Shown: piece after piece, positions 61,619 to 64,000 of the stretch
How the letters are laid out: each line of letters begins with the position of its first letter
Position numbering within the stretch: position 1 is the first letter of the stretch
Notes under the pieces: generated by a model
Databases searched by the model: none
Told to the model about the DNA's origin: nothing
What the model saw: the letters and a program-made list of their open reading frames with translations, nothing else
Translations under genes and position numbers: made by a program
Assembly (NCBI RefSeq): GCF_052056485.1
Contig: NZ_CP183948.1
Span: forward strand, 3,162,001-3,226,000
Direction: 5' to 3'
DNA from: Paenibacillus_AQ nitricinens
GTDB lineage: Bacteria > Bacillota > Bacilli > Paenibacillales > Paenibacillaceae
Length of the DNA: 64,000 bases

Positions 61619-61673
61619 AGGTTAGTGTTTATTAAGAGGAATCATATCATTCATATTTGAGGAGGAAATTTAA

Positions 61674-62540
61674 ATGAAAATAGCTATAACAGGAGCAACA
61701 GGTCAATTCGGATCCTTAGTAATAGAATCTCTACTTAAAACTGTACCCGCAGGAGATCTTGTAGTTAGTGTTCGGAATCCAGATAAAGCAAGTGATCTTA
61801 AAACGCGTGGAGTGGAAGTCCGTCATGGTGACTTTGATCAGCCGGAGACGCTGGCTACAGCATTTGCCGGTGTGGATCGATTGTTAATAGTTTCTGCAGA
61901 TGGGGATAACGAGACTCGGATTCGCCAACATAAAGCAGCTGTTAATGCAGCTGTTAAAGCCGGGGTTGGGTTTATTGCCTACACAAGCGTAGGAGATGCA
62001 GAGAAGAGCGAGCTGTTCCTTGCTGAAGTACATCGTGTAACTGAAGAAACCATTCGAGCTACAGGAATTCCTTTCAGTTTCCTTCGTAACAACTGGTATA
62101 TGGAAAATGAGGTTGGATCGATTCAAGGTGCAGTAGCAGGTGCTCCATGGGTAACTTCTGCTGGGAGTGGTAAGGTTGGCTGGGCTGCACGAGGCGATTA
62201 TGCAGAAGCTGCCGCAAATGTTCTGACAGGGGAAGGACATGAGAATACGGTCTATGAATTGTCTGGCAAGCCTTTAACACAAGATGAGTTGACAAAGATT
62301 ATAGGTGACGTAATCGGTAAAGAAATCAAAGTGATGCAAGTTGATGACGAAGCTTATGCGAAAATTATGGCTGAGGTCGGTGTACCAGAAGCTGCACTGC
62401 CAATTGTTGTTGCGATTCAGCGTGGTATTCGTGAAGGATGGCTGGATATTGTAAGTGACGATCTGGAGAAAGTATTGAGTCGTCCTGTCACTCCGTTAGC
62501 GGATGTCATTCGTGATTTAGTAAATAGTCTGCAAGCTTAA
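61674..62540 (+). CDS. NmrA-like NAD(P)-dependent oxidoreductase (QOR2/YtfG type)
   Basis: A 288-residue atypical short-chain reductase. The Rossmann motif ITGATGQFGSLV is at residues 4-15, VRHGDFDQPETLATAF is the family's second signature, and the active-site Tyr is replaced by the usual NmrA pattern SFLRNNWYMENEV. E. coli QOR2 of this family reduces quinones, and a similar detoxifying role is inferred. GAGGAGG lies upstream of the ATG. Expression appears tightly controlled by the palindromic operator over its promoter. Confidence 0.87.
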   Translation: MKIAITGATGQFGSLVIESLLKTVPAGDLVVSVRNPDKASDLKTRGVEVRHGDFDQPETLATAFAGVDRLLIVSADGDNETRIRQHKAAVNAAVKAGVGFIAYTSVGDAEKSELFLAEVHRVTEETIRATGIPFSFLRNNWYMENEVGSIQGAVAGAPWVTSAGSGKVGWAARGDYAEAAANVLTGEGHENTVYELSGKPLTQDELTKIIGDVIGKEIKVMQVDDEAYAKIMAEVGVPEAALPIVVAIQRGIREGWLDIVSDDLEKVLSRPVTPLADVIRDLVNSLQA

Positions 62541-62560
62541 ATAATATATCAAGATTAAAG

Positions 62561-62602
62561 GCCTCTTCTTGGTGAATAACCAGAAGAGGCTTTTTTTGTG
62601 CA
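62561..62602 (+). terminator. Terminator of the NmrA-like gene
   Basis: GCCTCTTCT...AGAAGAGGC with an inner TGGT/ACCA pairing and seven T. Confidence 0.92.
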
Positions 62603-62758
62603 TCGTTAATATCAATGATAAAGGTTTCGTGAAAATTCACTATTATAACGTGGCTTCTGTCAGATCTCATGTTAATGTAATAATGATATAATAGGAAACA
62701 TATGTGAACTATTGGTGTTATGAGAATGATTGAATCGAAGAGAAGGGGTTGAATATTA

Positions 62759-63307
62759 ATGAGAACAAAAATCTGGATGGCTTCTGGTGCAGCAGTTGTA
62801 GTTGTTTTAGGGGCAGTTTTATTTATGGGGGGAAACGATAATAAATCTCCTGCAGCAACCGATACAGCTAACGTTAAGCAATTGGTGCAGCAATATAGCT
62901 CAAGCAGCATGAAAGACCTCTCTGCTTCCATCACTTCAGAGCAGCTCATTGTGACCGACAGCAACAATAAATCAACCAAATATGACTTGCCCAAAGATGA
63001 GTTTTTTGTTTCCATCGCACCATATGTTAAGAATACACACCCGTGTGCAACACATAGCTTGACCGGATGCCAAGGGGAATTAACAGAACAAGCGTTTAAT
63101 GTATATGTCGAGGACACTGAGGGCAACGTGATTGTGGATCAAACTATACAGTCTCAATCTAACGGCTTCATTGATCTTTGGTTACCTCGCGATAAGAAAT
63201 ATAATGTAACGATTGAACAGGATGGTGTAAAAGCGAAAGCCGCACTTTCCACTTTTAAGAGTGATAATACATGTGTAACGACCATGCAATTAGTAGAGAG
63301 TATCTAA
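62759..63307 (+). CDS. cueP: CueP family copper-binding-like protein
   Basis: A 182-residue exported or membrane-anchored protein. The N-terminal helix (about 7-24) has no lipobox. The mature part contains the CueP hallmarks THPCATHSLTGCQGEL, FIDLWLPRDKKYNVTIEQ and DNTCVTTMQLV, with three conserved Cys and nearby His likely forming the metal site. In Salmonella, CueP holds copper in the periplasm. Here it would act outside the membrane. AGAAGGGG precedes the ATG. Confidence 0.85.
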   Translation: MRTKIWMASGAAVVVVLGAVLFMGGNDNKSPAATDTANVKQLVQQYSSSSMKDLSASITSEQLIVTDSNNKSTKYDLPKDEFFVSIAPYVKNTHPCATHSLTGCQGELTEQAFNVYVEDTEGNVIVDQTIQSQSNGFIDLWLPRDKKYNVTIEQDGVKAKAALSTFKSDNTCVTTMQLVESI

Positions 63308-63545
63308 GCACCAGAGACAGCGAAGTCGCTACTTTCTCTAAAAATTCCATATCAGGCCTGCCATTTATAATCCTTCCATTTCATGAAACCTTGATCTAAT
63401 AGGTTCAATTTATGGGAGTTTTTTTTATGCTTCTGCAAGAATATATAGGTTTTCAGGTATAGTTTATTTATAGTTATTTTCCACGTCTTGGAAATGGTAT
63501 AATCTGATGGATATCAAGATTCGAGCTTTTATAGGGAGTGCTATT

Positions 63546-64000
63546 ATGCTTAGTTTTAAGAATACAACATTGGAATTATCTAATAGTGGGATTGATACAG
63601 TTGTTCTATCAGTAGGGGCAACGGAGCAATTTGGACCCAGTTTACCTATGCATTTGGATACGCTTATTGCAGAGTTATATGCAGATGCTTACGGGAGAGA
63701 ATTAAATGCTTACGTGTTACCTACTTTACCGTTCAATACCTCTGAAGAACATGCGAATTTCAAAGGAACGGTTACAGTAAGTCCAATTATTTTAACAACC
63801 ATGTTAGAAGAAATTATTTGTAATTTAATAAGACAAGGCTTTAGAAAGTTCTTGGTATGTACAGGACATGGTGGATCCTATTGGGAGGGAGCATTTGTTA
63901 AACAAATCAACTATAAGTACCCTCAGATTATTTTAATTACCGCAAATCATAATAATCATAATGCATGGGATGAGGCCGTTGAAGCGGCAGGCTTAGAAAA
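63546..64000 (+). CDS. Creatininase-family amidohydrolase (3' end outside window)
   Basis: The first 151 codons of a protein of the creatininase/creatinine amidohydrolase superfamily. The metal-site segment reads GATEQFGPSLPMHLDT; the family norm is EQHGPHLPxxxD, so the ligand His is Phe here, while Glu and Asp are kept. GHGGSYWEG corresponds to the GHGGN motif with a normal His. AGGGAGTG precedes the ATG. The change could mark a subfamily with another metal arrangement or loss of activity. The frame is open to the window edge. Confidence 0.8.
   Translation, partial: MLSFKNTTLELSNSGIDTVVLSVGATEQFGPSLPMHLDTLIAELYADAYGRELNAYVLPTLPFNTSEEHANFKGTVTVSPIILTTMLEEIICNLIRQGFRKFLVCTGHGGSYWEGAFVKQINYKYPQIILITANHNNHNAWDEAVEAAGLE

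Overview
The window comes from a low-to-mid GC, spore-forming Firmicute, most likely Paenibacillus. The evidence is strong Shine-Dalgarno sequences on almost every gene, a spore cortex lytic enzyme (sleB), a four-gene GerA-type germinant-receptor operon, an ABC-F protein very close to Bacillus YfmM, a stalk-domain protein and a GH87 alpha-1,3-glucanase. I see no rRNA, CRISPR array, prophage or intact insertion sequence. The species call is inference.

Layout. 1-7.8 kb: end of an FtsX-type ABC permease, hemY, a structured element leading into a CD3324-family HTH gene, a frameshifted secreted-protein gene, a DUF1648 membrane protein and a zinc-type dehydrogenase. 8-10 kb: a deleted GNAT gene, an intact GNAT gene, then a complete Phe-type T-box leader with its own promoter reading into six tandem tRNA-Phe genes and a second CD3324 gene. 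10-17.6 kb: sleB, a YdhK-like lipoprotein, a kinase-like gene and a lysozyme-response block: a secreted DUF3298 protein, oatA, sigV and rsiV. The secreted protein, oatA and sigV each have a near-identical ECF-type promoter. 17.8-29.7 kb: P-loop kinase, yfmM, a phosphotransferase, the ger operon, a serine hydrolase, a GNAT, a TetR-SMR-SMR efflux operon and another GNAT. 30-42.3 kb: the alpha-1,3-glucanase under a CcpA cre site, small genes, a LuxR regulator divergent from a saccharopine-dehydrogenase-like gene with a Fur-box-like site, a protein with two isoprenoid-synthase-like halves, and a sugar isomerase/oxidoreductase pair facing a DeoR regulator. 43-52.3 kb: ECF sigma factor, DUF4179 anti-sigma, two sugar-type ABC permeases, an HlyD-type adaptor, a solute-binding protein of foreign base composition and a large repetitive secreted protein, with no ATPase gene. 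52.5-64 kb: nhaC, an Eis-like acetyltransferase, endonuclease IV, an XRE regulator, a ybaK remnant, an M23 lipoprotein divergent from a two-component system, an NmrA-type reductase, a CueP-like protein and the start of a creatininase-family gene.

The most unusual signals are the T-box controlling tRNA-Phe genes, the secreted RsiV-like protein within a lysozyme-response regulon, the double isoprenoid-synthase fusion, and the importer-permease/HlyD cluster. At least four broken genes (4.6, 8.0, 12.6 and 57.7 kb) show active small-scale decay.
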